This document shows positions 33,549 through 42,895 of a stretch of 64,000 nt of DNA, piece by piece. The position numbers and the translations under genes were made by a program. The notes below the pieces were generated by a model, which ran no database searches, was not told the DNA's origin, and saw only the letters and a program-made list of their open reading frames with translations. Source of the DNA: Halorubrum sp. CBA1229 (lineage in GTDB: Archaea; Halobacteriota; Halobacteria; Halobacteriales; Haloferacaceae); contig NZ_CP054586.1 of assembly GCF_003721435.2 (NCBI RefSeq), positions 248,001 through 312,000 of the forward strand, given 5' to 3'. Each line of letters begins with the position of its first letter. Position 1 is the first letter of the stretch.

Positions 33549-34956
33549 TGTCAACAACCCCACCCTACTTCGCTCACCCTGACGGGTTCGCTCGTTGAGG
33601 GAGGGGCTTGTCCGTGAGCTCGGCCTCGAACCCGTCCGGGTGGGCGGTGAATCCGCCACTCGGCGTCACCGTTCCAGACTTGAGGGCGAGTTGACTGTCG
33701 CCCGTCCGCCGAGACGACTGTTGGCCTCGATGGACGTACCGCATCCCGATGTTCTTCGCCGCATTGTAATCCGCGTTCGCTTCCGACTCACACTTCACGC
33801 ACCGGAAATCCGTGCGAGTTCGGCGATTCTCCTCAGCTGTGAATCCACACTCGGCACACCGCTGTGACGTGTACGCCGAACCCACTTGCTTCACAGAGAT
33901 GCCGACTGCTTCGGCTTTGTACTCCACTTGCTCGTACAGCGTTCGGAACGCCCACTTGTGCCCCCACGACGCACCCGTTCGGTCGCGGATGTCAGTCAAG
34001 TCCTCGAACGCAATTACGTCGCACTTGTATCGAAGTGCTTCATCCACAATCGCGTTCGACACTTGGTGAACCACGTCACGAACGTATCGTAGTTCGCGTC
34101 CACTTGATTGTTCGAGCGTTCTGTGGGCGCTTCGCGTGCCTGTCTGTTGGAGTCCTGCACGGACTTTCTCGAACTCGCGGAGGTTATGAGAGAATTCGCG
34201 CCCGTTGACGAATCGTGCTGTGCTGGTGACGGCGAGGTTTTCAATACCGAGGTCGACCCCGAGAACCGTTCCGTCCTCGGCGGTGTCTCGCTCGGTGTCG
34301 GTCTTGGGTCGGCGGAAGCTAATGTGCAAAAAGTAGTCACCGTCACGAGCAGTGAGCGTGCTTTCCGTGACGCTCCAGTGGTCGGAGTCGAGATACTGCC
34401 GTTGGTAGCCATCCTCGGCTTCAGGGAGCGCAAGGTCACATCGGACGCGACTCTCCGTCGTGGAGAGTGACACTGTATCGTCATCGAACAGCGTCATCGT
34501 TCGAGTGTCGTAAGTTATCGTGGGTGCGGTGAACGTCGGCTTACTGACCTGTTTGCCGTTCGAGCGGCGTTCGAGACAGCCAGTGATGGCTTGAGCTGCT
34601 TGGTGTGTGGCGAGAATCGCGTGCTGACTCCCGAGGTCGGTGTGTTCGCGCACGTCGTCGTAAGCGAGGGGCTGTACGTCGCTTTTCGCGTTACAGTTGC
34701 CCCACGCCATGTCCGTGGTGAGTTGGCACCCGCGCTTCCACTCGGAGATCGTCTCTTCGAGGAGGTCGCGTTGCTCGTCCGTAACCTCAAGACGAGTGAT
34801 TGCCGTCCGACGCACGTAGTCGTCTGCCACATATATAATGTATATAGAAGGATACATATAAGTAGTGTTTATGACTGATACGAACGCGCTCCTCCTCTCC
34901 CTACTCACTCCCTTCGGTCGCTCCTTGAGGAAGGGGACTCCGCGCTACCGCTTCAG
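33549..34956 (-). mobile_element. tnpB-only IS200/IS605-type (IS1341-like) element in orc1/cdc6
   Basis: The element carries a tnpB gene on the minus strand and no tnpA, and lies inside the third orc1/cdc6 gene. Ends were placed where the Orc reading frame breaks, so they are accurate only to a few bases. The left (5') end includes CCTTGAGGAAGGGG-type hairpin sequence near 34920-34940. The right (3') end runs just past the tnpB stop. No target duplication is expected for this family, and none is seen. Confidence 0.75.
33574..34830 (-). CDS. tnpB: TnpB, RNA-guided nuclease of IS200/IS605 type
   Basis: From a GTG at 34830 (VADDYVRRTAITRLEV) the product has 418 residues; an upstream in-frame ATG at 34908 adds unlikely sequence. 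RuvC catalytic residues are present: Asp in VLGVDLGIENLAV, Glu in DVIAFEDLTDIRD, and Asp in ANADYNAAKNIG. The zinc ribbon has two CxxC pairs, CAECGF and CVKCE. TnpB nucleases use an RNA overlapping the gene's 3' end to cut target DNA and keep the element at its site. The guide region would extend leftward past 33574 into orc sequence. The nuclease looks intact. Confidence 0.9.
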   Translation of the reverse strand: MADDYVRRTAITRLEVTDEQRDLLEETISEWKRGCQLTTDMAWGNCNAKSDVQPLAYDDVREHTDLGSQHAILATHQAAQAITGCLERRSNGKQVSKPTFTAPTITYDTRTMTLFDDDTVSLSTTESRVRCDLALPEAEDGYQRQYLDSDHWSVTESTLTARDGDYFLHISFRRPKTDTERDTAEDGTVLGVDLGIENLAVTSTARFVNGREFSHNLREFEKVRAGLQQTGTRSAHRTLEQSSGRELRYVRDVVHQVSNAIVDEALRYKCDVIAFEDLTDIRDRTGASWGHKWAFRTLYEQVEYKAEAVGISVKQVGSAYTSQRCAECGFTAEENRRTRTDFRCVKCESEANADYNAAKNIGMRYVHRGQQSSRRTGDSQLALKSGTVTPSGGFTAHPDGFEAELTDKPLPQRANPSG

Positions 34957-36194
34957 TTGAAAACAAGGACCTCGTTGACTCGAGTACGATTGTCGATCAG
35001 GATCGGATCTACGGCCGGGACGAGCAACTCGCTGCCGAAGCTCGGGCGTTTCGGGATACTCTCGATGGTGAGCGACCGCCGGATCTGCTTTTGTACGGTC
35101 CCAGTGGAACAGGCAAGACCTTGACGGTGAAAGCCGTCGCGAACAAAGTCAAAGAACGAGCTCAGGAGAGCGGTATTGAGTTCGACTTTGTGGCAGTCAA
35201 TTTCAAAACGATGGAGTCCCACACGCTCGACCGCGCCGTGTGGAAGCTAGGCCACCAGACGGCACGGAAAGCGGGCGTGGTTTGGGATGTCCCTCGGTCG
35301 GGTGTCTCGACCGATATGAAATACACCCGGCTCTACGAGATCGTCGACGATCACTTCGACTCACTCGTGTTCATCCTCGACGAGATCGACGCGCTGACCG
35401 GCAGTACGGGCGCAGACGAGCCGGCCTACTCTCGACTGCTCTATAGTTTGAGCCGAGTCATGTCGGAACAGCATGTTGATACACAGCTGTCAACGGTGGT
35501 TGTCACTAACTACCCGAAGTTCCGCGAGAACCTGGACAGCCGGACTGACAGCTCTTACAACCCGAACGGGATTCACTTCTCCGATTACGACGCCAACGAG
35601 CTCATCGAAATTCTCGAACGACGTCGAGATGCGTTTAAAGACGACGCCCTCGAAGACGGAGTAATCGAGATCGTGGCTGCGTACGGTGCTCAAAACGAAG
35701 GTGACGCGCGTCGCGCGATCGATCTGCTCCGTGATGCTGGAGAGATCGCGAACCGGGCGGGCGACCCGGTGGTGACGCAGGACCACGTCAGATCGGCAAA
35801 CGACTCTGTGGTGAAGAATCGGGTCCTCGAGATCGTTGGCGGGATGTCTGTCCAAAAGAAACTATCTCTGTACGCTGCCGCACTTGTCGCGAAAGAGAAT
35901 GAAGGAGCGGCTCCGAGCCCCGTGGTGTACGACATCTACAAAATTCTCTGTGAGGGAAGCGACATGGAAATATACACACAAGAAACAGTCAACAGCCACA
36001 TCAACAAGGCCGGAACGTACGGTGTTCTGGAAAGCGAACGGGTCAGTGGTGGATTCAAATCGGGTGTCCACTTGGTTTTCAAGTTCACCGAGCCCGTTGG
36101 GGCTGTTCTAGATACATTGAGCGAAGACGAGCGACTCCAAGAGATTCCTTCGAAAGAACTTGGGGAGGTCGTGAAGAGACGGTTGCGGGATTAG
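34957..36194 (+). pseudogene. Orc1/Cdc6, third copy, AAA+ and winged-helix part (split by IS)
   Basis: The frame resumes with ENKDLVDSSTIVDQDRIYGRDEQL and stays open to the TGA-free end at 36194. It has Walker A LYGPSGTGKT (about 35089-35118), Walker B LVFILDEIDAL (about 35365-35397), the ARKAGVVWDVPR region and a C-terminal winged helix (about from 35850, VQKKLSLYAAALVAK). No native start codon remains, so without excision the product is probably not made, unless an internal start is used. The lack of stops or frameshifts suggests a recent insertion. Confidence 0.82.
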
Positions 36195-36281
36195 TAGTCC
36201 GGTCCGCACAGCCAGTTCGTGCTTTTTATCAACCGGCTGTTTCAGATGTCGTGCGATATAGTTCGAGGTCCTCGTTATTGA

Positions 36282-36467
36282 GATATCGACTCAGTTGATT
36301 ATCTAGTTCTCACCCATCCAGATGAAGACCACATCGAAGATCTCCCCGAATTTTTGTCTTACTACTCACCCGAAGTGATTGCTCGTCGTGACGTGGCAGA
36401 TGAGTACATGAATAGGAGTCCCATCGGGTACATCGATACAAACAGACCTGCCGGGAACAGCGAGTGA
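36282..36467 (+). pseudogene. Metallo-beta-lactamase-fold fragment
   Basis: An open stretch without a start reads DIDSVDYLVLTHPDEDHIEDLP, containing the THPDxDH metal-binding signature of ComEC/MBL-fold hydrolases. SYYSPEVIARRDVADEYM follows, with a stop at 36465-36467. The 5' and 3' parts of the gene are missing. It overlaps a minus-strand open frame (36362-36634), so only one is likely to be functional. Confidence 0.5.
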
Positions 36468-36634
36468 AACGGACTCACGAGCTCAGCGAACATCGGCAGC
36501 GAGAGTGCAAAGACAGTCACGGCCGCGAGAGCTCCGGTGATCGCCTCTAACAGCCGCCAAACGGCACCGTCATCGGAACCGACATTACGCTTTGAGGCAT
36601 GCTGCGTCTCAGTTTTATTGGTGTGCTCATACAT
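36362..36634 (-). CDS. Small two-helix membrane protein (uncertain)
   Basis: The 90-residue frame predicts two transmembrane helices (about 33-53 and 58-76) after a polar N-terminus MYEHTNKTETQHASKR. Several TATA-like AT runs lie upstream (about 36640-36680). I recognise no family. Its C-terminal third is antisense to the MBL-fold fragment, which weakens both calls. Confidence 0.4.
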   Translation of the reverse strand: MYEHTNKTETQHASKRNVGSDDGAVWRLLEAITGALAAVTVFALSLPMFAELVSPFHSLFPAGLFVSMYPMGLLFMYSSATSRRAITSGE

Positions 36635-36769
36635 ACCACTTGTTGAATATAATAATCAATCATTATAAATATATCGGCCAACGATCCGTCGTGTTACGTT
36701 AAGCAGGAGGCGGGACGAAAAAGCATCTGCTACTACAGCAGAATAACCATTTACGCATACAGTTATATT

Positions 36770-37060
36770 TCTTGATTAATTGGGAGTAAATCGGATCCGT
36801 GCGGCTGTTCATAACTGGTTACAGAAAACGGATTTACAGGTCGTTAGCGGTGGGATCTCGGAACGCGTTGCGGTCGATCAGAAACCCGAACCAACGGTGG
36901 GCCGTACTCGCTGTACGCTGCTGTCGATCCAGAAACCAAAACGGCCATCCATTAACGGCTGTTTTCAACGTATATAATCGATCATACGAGCGTTTCTTTC
37001 TAGATTAGCAGAGAACCACGGACGACGCGCTGTTTCTCGTCGATGGTGCCGACGATCTGA
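36770..37060 (+). pseudogene. IS6-family transposase remnant
   Basis: Text such as GVNRIRAAVHNWLQKTDLQ, then SERVAVDQK and, after a shift, AAVDPETKTAIH resembles the intact IS6 transposase at 14641-15276 (DRHRTTVHRWVQKADLQ, HVAVDE, ATVDPDTNRLLH). The first catalytic site is damaged and several frameshifts follow. Confidence 0.7.
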
Positions 37061-37421
37061 TCGGTGGACTCCGCTAGGAGAACTACAGCTACCGCGTTGA
37101 ACAACCGGATTCAGAAATGCTGCCAAACATATAACCAGAAAAATAGAATAGCAAAAGTATTTGTTTGCAAACTAATTATTCCGTCGACTCACCGACCACG
37201 GAAACGTGGTTATAAGCCCGCTCCGTCTGGTAATGTCGTAGCCAAGCTGACAAGACGTGAACAGGTTCGTCACGAAACTACGCGGCTACTTGCGACTCCG
37301 CTCAGAAGATGTGATGGTTGAGAAGGGTCTCAGAGCGCGAGCGGGTAGCGACGCGCGTCAGGCCGTTCTCGGTGCGACTACCGTTTGGAATCTCCACTTA
37401 TCGGGTTCGAACTTCTATCAA
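37061..37421. other. Intergenic region, decayed sequence
   Basis: About 360 bp between the IS6 remnant and the saccharopine-dehydrogenase-family gene. The short frames here have no recognised homology. Tail sequences of the IS6 remnant may reach to about 37150. Confidence 0.4.
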
Positions 37422-38672
37422 TTATCGGCTCTGTGCTGCAATCGACTTGCTGGGCGTTTCTTCAGTTACGAAGTCGAAGCCGCGCTCCTCCATCTCCTCG
37501 AGGTACCGTTCCGCGTCGAGACCACTGGTCTCGGTAATGAAGATGCCGTCCTCATCGATGGCACCGTCAGCCATGAGTTGGAGCGTGACGGACAGCGGGA
37601 CGCCGACGTAGCAGCCGTACTCGCGCATCACGGTGATCTCGTCGACGTCGAAGAACGGAGACGGTTGCTCTAAGTGGAAGACGGCACGGTCGTCCTGGCC
37701 GTCTACGGTTCCGGTTACCTCCGCCGAAAGGATGGTCTGAGGCGTCCACTCCGTCTCGGGTGACAGGTCTTCGGGCGGCTTCCACTGCGTTTCGAGCTCC
37801 AGTCCCTGGTTCTTCACCTGCTGTTGCATGACCTCGATGGGGTCGACCTCCGCTCCGTCGACCTCGAGGCTGTCCGTCTCGAACGCGTTCGACGCGTGGA
37901 GGGTCCGCTCGTAGCGTTTCCATTCCTCGTGCCACGCACCGCGCGTAATGATACTGTCGACGTTCTTCGCTTGAGCGACCGGGGCCTTCGGGAAGGTGAC
38001 CGGTTCGGGGTGGGAGATGACGTACGTATCCTCTTCGCCGATCGGGTCCGGGAACTCGAACGTCCGCTGTTCGCTGAACGCCGGGAGATCGTTGATAACC
38101 TCGCCGTCTTCCCACTTCGCTCGCTCGTCGACGTCGGGGTCGTGTTCGTAGGTGACCGTGTCCGTGAGTCCCGGCGTCGTCTGGGTGAGGAGGCGCCACA
38201 TCCCCCAGTAGAAGTTGACGTCCTCGACGTCGTCGAACCGTTCACAGGCAGCCATTCCGAGCGCGATAGTGCTTACGAGGCCTCCGTTAGCGAACCAGAG
38301 GGAGTTCCCCGCCTCGGCGAACTCTTCGGACCGGTCGAGTACCTCCTCGAAGTCGAACGCGTTCAGATCGACGCCCGTGAGGTTGCCCACCTCTTGCATC
38401 GCATCGAGGACGTTCTCCTCGAACGGGTACGGCAAGCCGTTGACGACGTAGTCGGCGCCCTCGAGAACACGCACGATATCGTCCGTGTCGGTCGCGTCGA
38501 CCGATTCGAACCGAAATCGATCGTCGTCGATGACCTCGAGGAGGCGACGCGCGTTTTCTTCGTCAGCGTCGGCCACGACGATTTCGTCGAAGTCGCTCGT
38601 CTGATGGAGGTCGTAGACGCAGCCCGCTGCCATCGCTCCTGAACCGCCTAGTACGACAGTTTTGCTACTCAT
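37422..38672 (-). CDS. Saccharopine dehydrogenase-family oxidoreductase
   Basis: The ATG at 38672 (MSSKTVVLGGSGAMAAGC) gives 416 residues; an ATG five codons upstream was rejected. The N-terminus is a Rossmann fold with VLGGSGAMAAG and the acidic VVADADEENARRL. It is followed by ADYVVNGLPYPFEENVLDAM and GVDLNAFDFEEVLDRSEEF, typical of the saccharopine/homospermidine dehydrogenase fold. A long C-terminal domain follows. The substrate is unknown; members act on amino acids or polyamines. It is divergent from uspA (150 bp). Confidence 0.82.
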   Translation of the reverse strand: MSSKTVVLGGSGAMAAGCVYDLHQTSDFDEIVVADADEENARRLLEVIDDDRFRFESVDATDTDDIVRVLEGADYVVNGLPYPFEENVLDAMQEVGNLTGVDLNAFDFEEVLDRSEEFAEAGNSLWFANGGLVSTIALGMAACERFDDVEDVNFYWGMWRLLTQTTPGLTDTVTYEHDPDVDERAKWEDGEVINDLPAFSEQRTFEFPDPIGEEDTYVISHPEPVTFPKAPVAQAKNVDSIITRGAWHEEWKRYERTLHASNAFETDSLEVDGAEVDPIEVMQQQVKNQGLELETQWKPPEDLSPETEWTPQTILSAEVTGTVDGQDDRAVFHLEQPSPFFDVDEITVMREYGCYVGVPLSVTLQLMADGAIDEDGIFITETSGLDAERYLEEMEERGFDFVTEETPSKSIAAQSR

Positions 38673-38821
38673 ATAGCAGTTTAGCATTTTGGCCGAACCG
38701 GCTTAAAACTAGGGGAAAATGCGGAATAATTCGGTCGTTACCCGCCGCGTTTCTGTGCAGCGGTTGCTCGCGACTGTCTTCCTCCCGGAATCTCTTTGTG
38801 GATCGAATCGAACATCGGAGT

Positions 38822-39250
38822 ATGGTTATTGTGGCAGCCATTGACGATTCGGAGCGAGCAGCACCCGTTCTCCAAGAAGCACAGACGATAGCGACCAATT
38901 TCGACGAAGCGGTACACGCGGTTCACGTCCTCCAACGGTCCGAACTCGTCAAAGTCCTCGAGAAAGACATCGAAGGACAGGATCTGACCGATAATTATGA
39001 GGTACAACAAATCGGTGAGAACATCGTGTCCCGGGCGACGGGCGAGTCGACGCTGCCAGAACCCACTGTCTCGGTCCGCGTCGGCGACCCAGCAGCCGAG
39101 ATCTCGGCGTACGCTGAGGAGCAGGATGCGCGCTACGTCGTTATCGGTGGACGGCAGCGGTCACCGACCGGGAAGGCGCTGTTCGGAAGCGTCACACAGG
39201 ACGTGATGTTCGAATCGCCTACGCCGGTCGTTAACGTCGCTCTCGACTGA
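38822..39250 (+). CDS. Universal stress protein (UspA family)
   Basis: The 142-residue product (MVIVAAIDDSERAAPVL) starts after a GGAG ribosome-binding site at 38817-38820. It has the UspA fold with the C-terminal ATP-binding signature YVVIGGRQRSPTGKALFGSVTQDVMFESPTPVVNV (G-2x-G-9x-G-S/T). It likely binds ATP and supports stress survival. It lies between two catabolic genes, both on the other strand, and may be coregulated with the transporter operon. Confidence 0.9.
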   Translation: MVIVAAIDDSERAAPVLQEAQTIATNFDEAVHAVHVLQRSELVKVLEKDIEGQDLTDNYEVQQIGENIVSRATGESTLPEPTVSVRVGDPAAEISAYAEEQDARYVVIGGRQRSPTGKALFGSVTQDVMFESPTPVVNVALD

Positions 39251-39394
39251 TCCGTAACGTCGCTCTCGGCTCATTCTTACGGAACGGCTGGTGGTCCATG
39301 CACGATCGCCGGTGAGGTGGTCGTACTGAGGAAAGATACTGCCGACTTGTAGTCTCGAGAACGGACCGGGAGAAATCGTCGGGTGAACCGAACT

Positions 39395-41038
39395 TCAGTC
39401 GTCGGAACCACCCGCCCAGGCGGGACGGCGATCCGAGAGATAATCGACGACCGTCTGCTGATCCTCGCTCTCGCGGTCGGCTTTCTTGTGGCGTTCGGTC
39501 AACAAGACGGGACGAGTCCGCTCGAGTTCGATGGTGAGTCCGATGAAACACAGCCCGATGACGAACGCGATCGGGAACCCGAGCAGGACGACGAAGTTCT
39601 GGAGCGCCTCGAGTCCGCCGGTGATGAGCAGCAGCGAGGAGAGCAAGCCCACGAGTCCGCCCCAGAGGACGCGATTGATCGTCGACGGATGCTCGCTCCC
39701 GTCCGTGGTGAACATCGCGAGACTCAGCGTCGTCGAGTCGACGGTCGTGATGAGGAACGTGAGGACGAGAAGCAAGTAGGCGGCGGCGAAGATGCCGCCG
39801 AAGGGCATGAGCGTCTCGAACAGCGGGAACGCGGCGACTTCGCGTCCTTGCTCGAACACGATGGAGAGCAGATCGACGGTGCCCCTCGTTTGGACCCACA
39901 GCGACGACCCGCCCATGACGATGAACCAGGGGAACGAGGCTGCGGTGGTTCCGATGAGTCCCGCAAAGACGACTTGCCGGATCGTTCGACCGCGACAGAT
40001 CCGCGTGATGAAGATACCAATCATCGGCGCGAACGAGAACCACCAGGCCCAGTAGAAGACGGTCCAGCTACCGACCCACTCGGCGCCGTTCGCCGAGTTC
40101 GAATAGAGACTCATGTCGACGAAGCTGTTGATGTACCCGCCGAGCGCCTCCGTTCCGGTGTTGAGCAGGAACGATGTCGGACCGAACACGAACGCGACCG
40201 CGAGGAGGAACAGGAATAGATACATGTTGAACGTCGAGACGCGACGGATGCCGCGTTTGACACCCAGAGCTGCGGAAATGGTGAACCCGACGGTCAGGCC
40301 GACGGTCACCAGTATTGTTCCGAGATTTCCGACCTCGACGCCGTAGTTGTAGGAGATCCCGCCGAGGAACTGAGTGACGACGAACCCGAGCGAGACGGCG
40401 ACGCCGCCAACTGAGACGATGACCATCAAGAGGTCGAGCGGCTTCACCCATTTCTTGTCGAGATTCTCGACGCCGATGAAGGGGGCGAACACGGTTGACG
40501 GTTTGATCGGAGCGCCCTTACGGTGGACGTAGTAGGCAATCGTCACACCGACGATCAGGTACGCTGACCACGGGGAGATACCCCAGTGGAGCATCGTATA
40601 CTGGATCGCGTCGGGGACAGCAGCGGCGCTCTCGGCTTCGGCACCGAAATACGGCGGCCCCGAAGAGTAGTGGAACAGCGCTTCGGCCGGGCCGTAGAAG
40701 ACCAGCCCGGTCGAGAGGCCCGCGGAGAACAGCATCGCGAGGAACGAGGTGTACGAGAATTCCGGTTCCTCGTCGGGTCCGCCGAGCTTGATTTTCCCCC
40801 ACGGTCCGACCAGCAGCCACAGGCAGAACGCGACGGCGAGGAACATCGCCCAGAGGAACACCCATCCGAGTTCGCTCCAGAGGAACGTATTCGCGTTCGT
40901 GAGGAACTCCCCCGCTGCACCCGGACGGGCGGCGATGTAGCCGATCGCGATGATGGTCGCGATCGCTCCGCCGAGAAAGACGAACGGGTCAATCTCGTCG
41001 CGGAGGGCAGCGATGGCGCTCTCCGAATCTGCGCTCAT
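39395..41038 (-). CDS. BCCT-family transporter
   Basis: The start at 41038 (MSADSESAIAALRDE) gives 547 residues; the frame is open further upstream across the Rieske gene and was cut back. About 12 transmembrane helices are predicted. BCCT marks are FSAGLSTGLVFYGPAEALFHY (about 95-115), the Trp-rich VFYWAWWFSFAPMIGIFITRICRGRTIRQ (about 310-340) and TTVDSTTLSLAMFT. The family takes up betaine, choline, carnitine or similar compounds with Na+ or H+. Its start overlaps the stop of the Rieske gene by 4 bp (ATGA), so the three-gene operon 42617-39395 couples uptake to breakdown of one compound. Confidence 0.92.
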   Translation of the reverse strand: MSADSESAIAALRDEIDPFVFLGGAIATIIAIGYIAARPGAAGEFLTNANTFLWSELGWVFLWAMFLAVAFCLWLLVGPWGKIKLGGPDEEPEFSYTSFLAMLFSAGLSTGLVFYGPAEALFHYSSGPPYFGAEAESAAAVPDAIQYTMLHWGISPWSAYLIVGVTIAYYVHRKGAPIKPSTVFAPFIGVENLDKKWVKPLDLLMVIVSVGGVAVSLGFVVTQFLGGISYNYGVEVGNLGTILVTVGLTVGFTISAALGVKRGIRRVSTFNMYLFLFLLAVAFVFGPTSFLLNTGTEALGGYINSFVDMSLYSNSANGAEWVGSWTVFYWAWWFSFAPMIGIFITRICRGRTIRQVVFAGLIGTTAASFPWFIVMGGSSLWVQTRGTVDLLSIVFEQGREVAAFPLFETLMPFGGIFAAAYLLLVLTFLITTVDSTTLSLAMFTTDGSEHPSTINRVLWGGLVGLLSSLLLITGGLEALQNFVVLLGFPIAFVIGLCFIGLTIELERTRPVLLTERHKKADRESEDQQTVVDYLSDRRPAWAGGSDD

Positions 41039-41499
41039 AGGTAGACCACAACCGTTCCCTGTTCGACTTCCACGTCGTACGTCTCGACCGGCGGTTCGTC
41101 CCCCTCCAAGTCGGCACCACACCCTTCACAGCCGCCGTCGGCGACGGTGTCCTCACATTCGGACGGTTCGACCCGCGTCTCGAACGTTTTGGCTTTCACC
41201 TTGTGCGGGTTGAAAACCGACTCGCCCGTCGTGACGTCGAACTCCCACCCGTGCCACGGGCAGCGAACGACCTGTCCCGGCCGAACCCACTCGTACTCGC
41301 CGGGGCTGTCCGATTCCGTGGTGCCGCCGAGTTTCCCCTCACAGAGCGGTGCGCGCTGGTGCGGGCAGTCGTTTTTCATCGCGTGGTACTCCCCGTCGAC
41401 GTTGAAAACGCCGACCGAGAATCCGTCGAGGTCGACGATGAGCCGCTCGCCGGCGTCGAATTCGGCAGCCGGACAGATCTCGAATCGTTTTTTCGTCAT
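41035..41499 (-). CDS. Rieske [2Fe-2S] protein
   Basis: The 154-residue product starts at 41499 (MTKKRFEICPAAEFD). It has the cluster ligands in NDCPHQRAPLCEG (Cys-x-His) and VVRCPWHGWEFDVTTGE (Cys-x2-His). A C-terminal Cys-rich insertion, CEDTVADGGCEGCGAD, is unusual and could bind a second metal. It has no oxygenase catalytic domain, so it acts as an electron carrier, probably for an oxygenase not encoded here. It lies between the amidohydrolase (5-bp gap) and the BCCT transporter (4-bp overlap). Confidence 0.88.
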   Translation of the reverse strand: MTKKRFEICPAAEFDAGERLIVDLDGFSVGVFNVDGEYHAMKNDCPHQRAPLCEGKLGGTTESDSPGEYEWVRPGQVVRCPWHGWEFDVTTGESVFNPHKVKAKTFETRVEPSECEDTVADGGCEGCGADLEGDEPPVETYDVEVEQGTVVVYL

Positions 41500-41504
41500 T
41501 GGAA

Positions 41505-42617
41505 TCACTTCAGTTTGCTTCCGTCCGTCGGGAGATCCCACAACTCGGCCGCGTTCTCGTGTTTGATCGCTTGCTCCATGTCGTCGTCCATTGGCGGCAG
41601 CCCCCACGTAGGATCGTCACCGTCCCAGTGTGGATAGTCCGACGCGTAGATGAGCATCTCGTCCGCGTGCATCATCTCGAGGATGTAGTCGTGGAACTCC
41701 GGCTGCTCGGGCTCCTCGACGGGCTGGCTGGCGAACCAGACGTTGTTTCGGATGTAGTGGCTCGGCTTCTCCTCCAACCACGGGACCTGCGAGCGGAGCC
41801 CCTTCCAGTTCTTATCAAGCCGCCACATGAAGTGGGGGACCCACCCGTAACCGCCCTCGATGAACGCCCACCGCAGGTCGGGATACTCGACGAGGACGCC
41901 CTCGGTGACGATCGAGGCGAGCTGTCCCATGTAGTACGAGCCGAGGAGCGTGTGCCACTCGATGTAATTGTTCGGATGGCCGGCACCGGTCGGCGGGTTG
42001 CTCGTTCCGTGCCCTTCCGAGAACGGGTGGACCGCCATGGCGAGGTTCTGTTCTTCGGCGGCCTCGTACATCGGCCAGTACTGGGGCCGACCGTACGGCA
42101 CTTCGGCTCCGCCGGGCAGCATCACCTGACGGATCTGTGGGTGGTCGCCGTATTCGCGGATGAGCTCCGCGGCTTTCTCTGGCGCCTTCGGTGCGACGTA
42201 CATCGATCCGATAAACCGGTCGTCGACCGGAAGAACGTCGTTCACCAACCACTCGTTGTGCGCCCGAGCGAGCTCGTGCGCGTAATCGCGGTGAGGCAGT
42301 GCCGCGAGGTTGAACCACGAGTTCCCGGTCAACATCGCGTAGTCGATGTCGTGCTTATCTAGGTGATCGTCGCAGATCTTTTGAAGATCGGTTCCCGGTT
42401 TGTTCCCGTCCTCCGTCTTCTCGTCTTGCCGGAGGAACTCCCCGGGGTTTCGGTACAGCAGCTCTGGGAGCACTAGCCCATCGTCTCTGTAGCGGTCCGG
42501 AAGGTATTGGGCGATCGCTTCGTCGTCCGCCCACCGCTGGTGGACATCCGCGTCGACTAGCGTTAGTTCCGACTCCGATCGACGGTCTTGTCTCGTCCCC
42601 TGGGTATCTTGTGCCAT
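41505..42617 (-). CDS. Amidohydrolase-2 family metal-dependent hydrolase
   Basis: The 370-residue TIM-barrel protein carries the N-terminal metal motif LVDADVHQRW (Asp-x-Asp-x-His region, about 20-29), a central AVHPFSEGHG with His, LRWAFIEGGYGWVPH and the C-terminal IYASDYPHWDGDDP, with the catalytic Asp. Members hydrolyse or decarboxylate ring or amide substrates. It is first in the operon with the Rieske protein and the BCCT transporter. An IclR regulator is divergent at 42896, with an inverted repeat between them. Confidence 0.85.
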   Translation of the reverse strand: MAQDTQGTRQDRRSESELTLVDADVHQRWADDEAIAQYLPDRYRDDGLVLPELLYRNPGEFLRQDEKTEDGNKPGTDLQKICDDHLDKHDIDYAMLTGNSWFNLAALPHRDYAHELARAHNEWLVNDVLPVDDRFIGSMYVAPKAPEKAAELIREYGDHPQIRQVMLPGGAEVPYGRPQYWPMYEAAEEQNLAMAVHPFSEGHGTSNPPTGAGHPNNYIEWHTLLGSYYMGQLASIVTEGVLVEYPDLRWAFIEGGYGWVPHFMWRLDKNWKGLRSQVPWLEEKPSHYIRNNVWFASQPVEEPEQPEFHDYILEMMHADEMLIYASDYPHWDGDDPTWGLPPMDDDMEQAIKHENAAELWDLPTDGSKLK

Positions 42618-42672
42618 GCTCTACACAGACATACACTGACTCCCCCTAATAACTCTTTCCTCATCTTGAATA

Positions 42673-42712
42673 GCGAAAGTAGCCATAGAGCGCTTCTAGA
42701 GTGGCTATTCGC
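42673..42712. promoter_or_regulatory. Inverted repeat upstream of the amidohydrolase operon
   Basis: GCGAAAGTAGCCA (42673-42685) faces TGGCTATTCGC (42702-42712); core arms are TAGCCA and TGGCTA plus GCGAA and TTCGC. It lies 56 bp upstream of the operon start and 184 bp upstream of the divergent IclR gene, fitting an operator for it. Confidence 0.45.
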
Positions 42713-42895
42713 CAGAAGAGCGGAACCTTCATGATTTAAAAAACGGGCGCTAAATTCGGTATTATCGAATGAACCAGCACGAACATGATCAATAGTTATG
42801 GATATATCTTCGCTTCCTCGATTTGGGCCGCTTGCTCCGATCACTATATTCGACAATTCCGAATGTATATGTGCGATGGCCCTGATAGCAAGGGT

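Noticed and set aside
37824-38642. A 272-codon plus-strand frame opposite the saccharopine-dehydrogenase-family gene
   Set aside because: Antisense shadow; the minus-strand product has a clear Rossmann fold.
38672-38822. GCATTTT and AAAATGC arms between the saccharopine-dehydrogenase-family gene and uspA as an operator
   Set aside because: Only seven bases per arm in AT-rich promoter DNA; too weak to support a site.
39383-40219. A 278-codon plus-strand frame opposite the BCCT transporter
   Set aside because: Low-complexity Glu/Arg text without motifs, entirely antisense to a clear membrane transporter.
41499-42362. A 287-codon plus-strand frame opposite the amidohydrolase
   Set aside because: Antisense shadow without recognisable domains.
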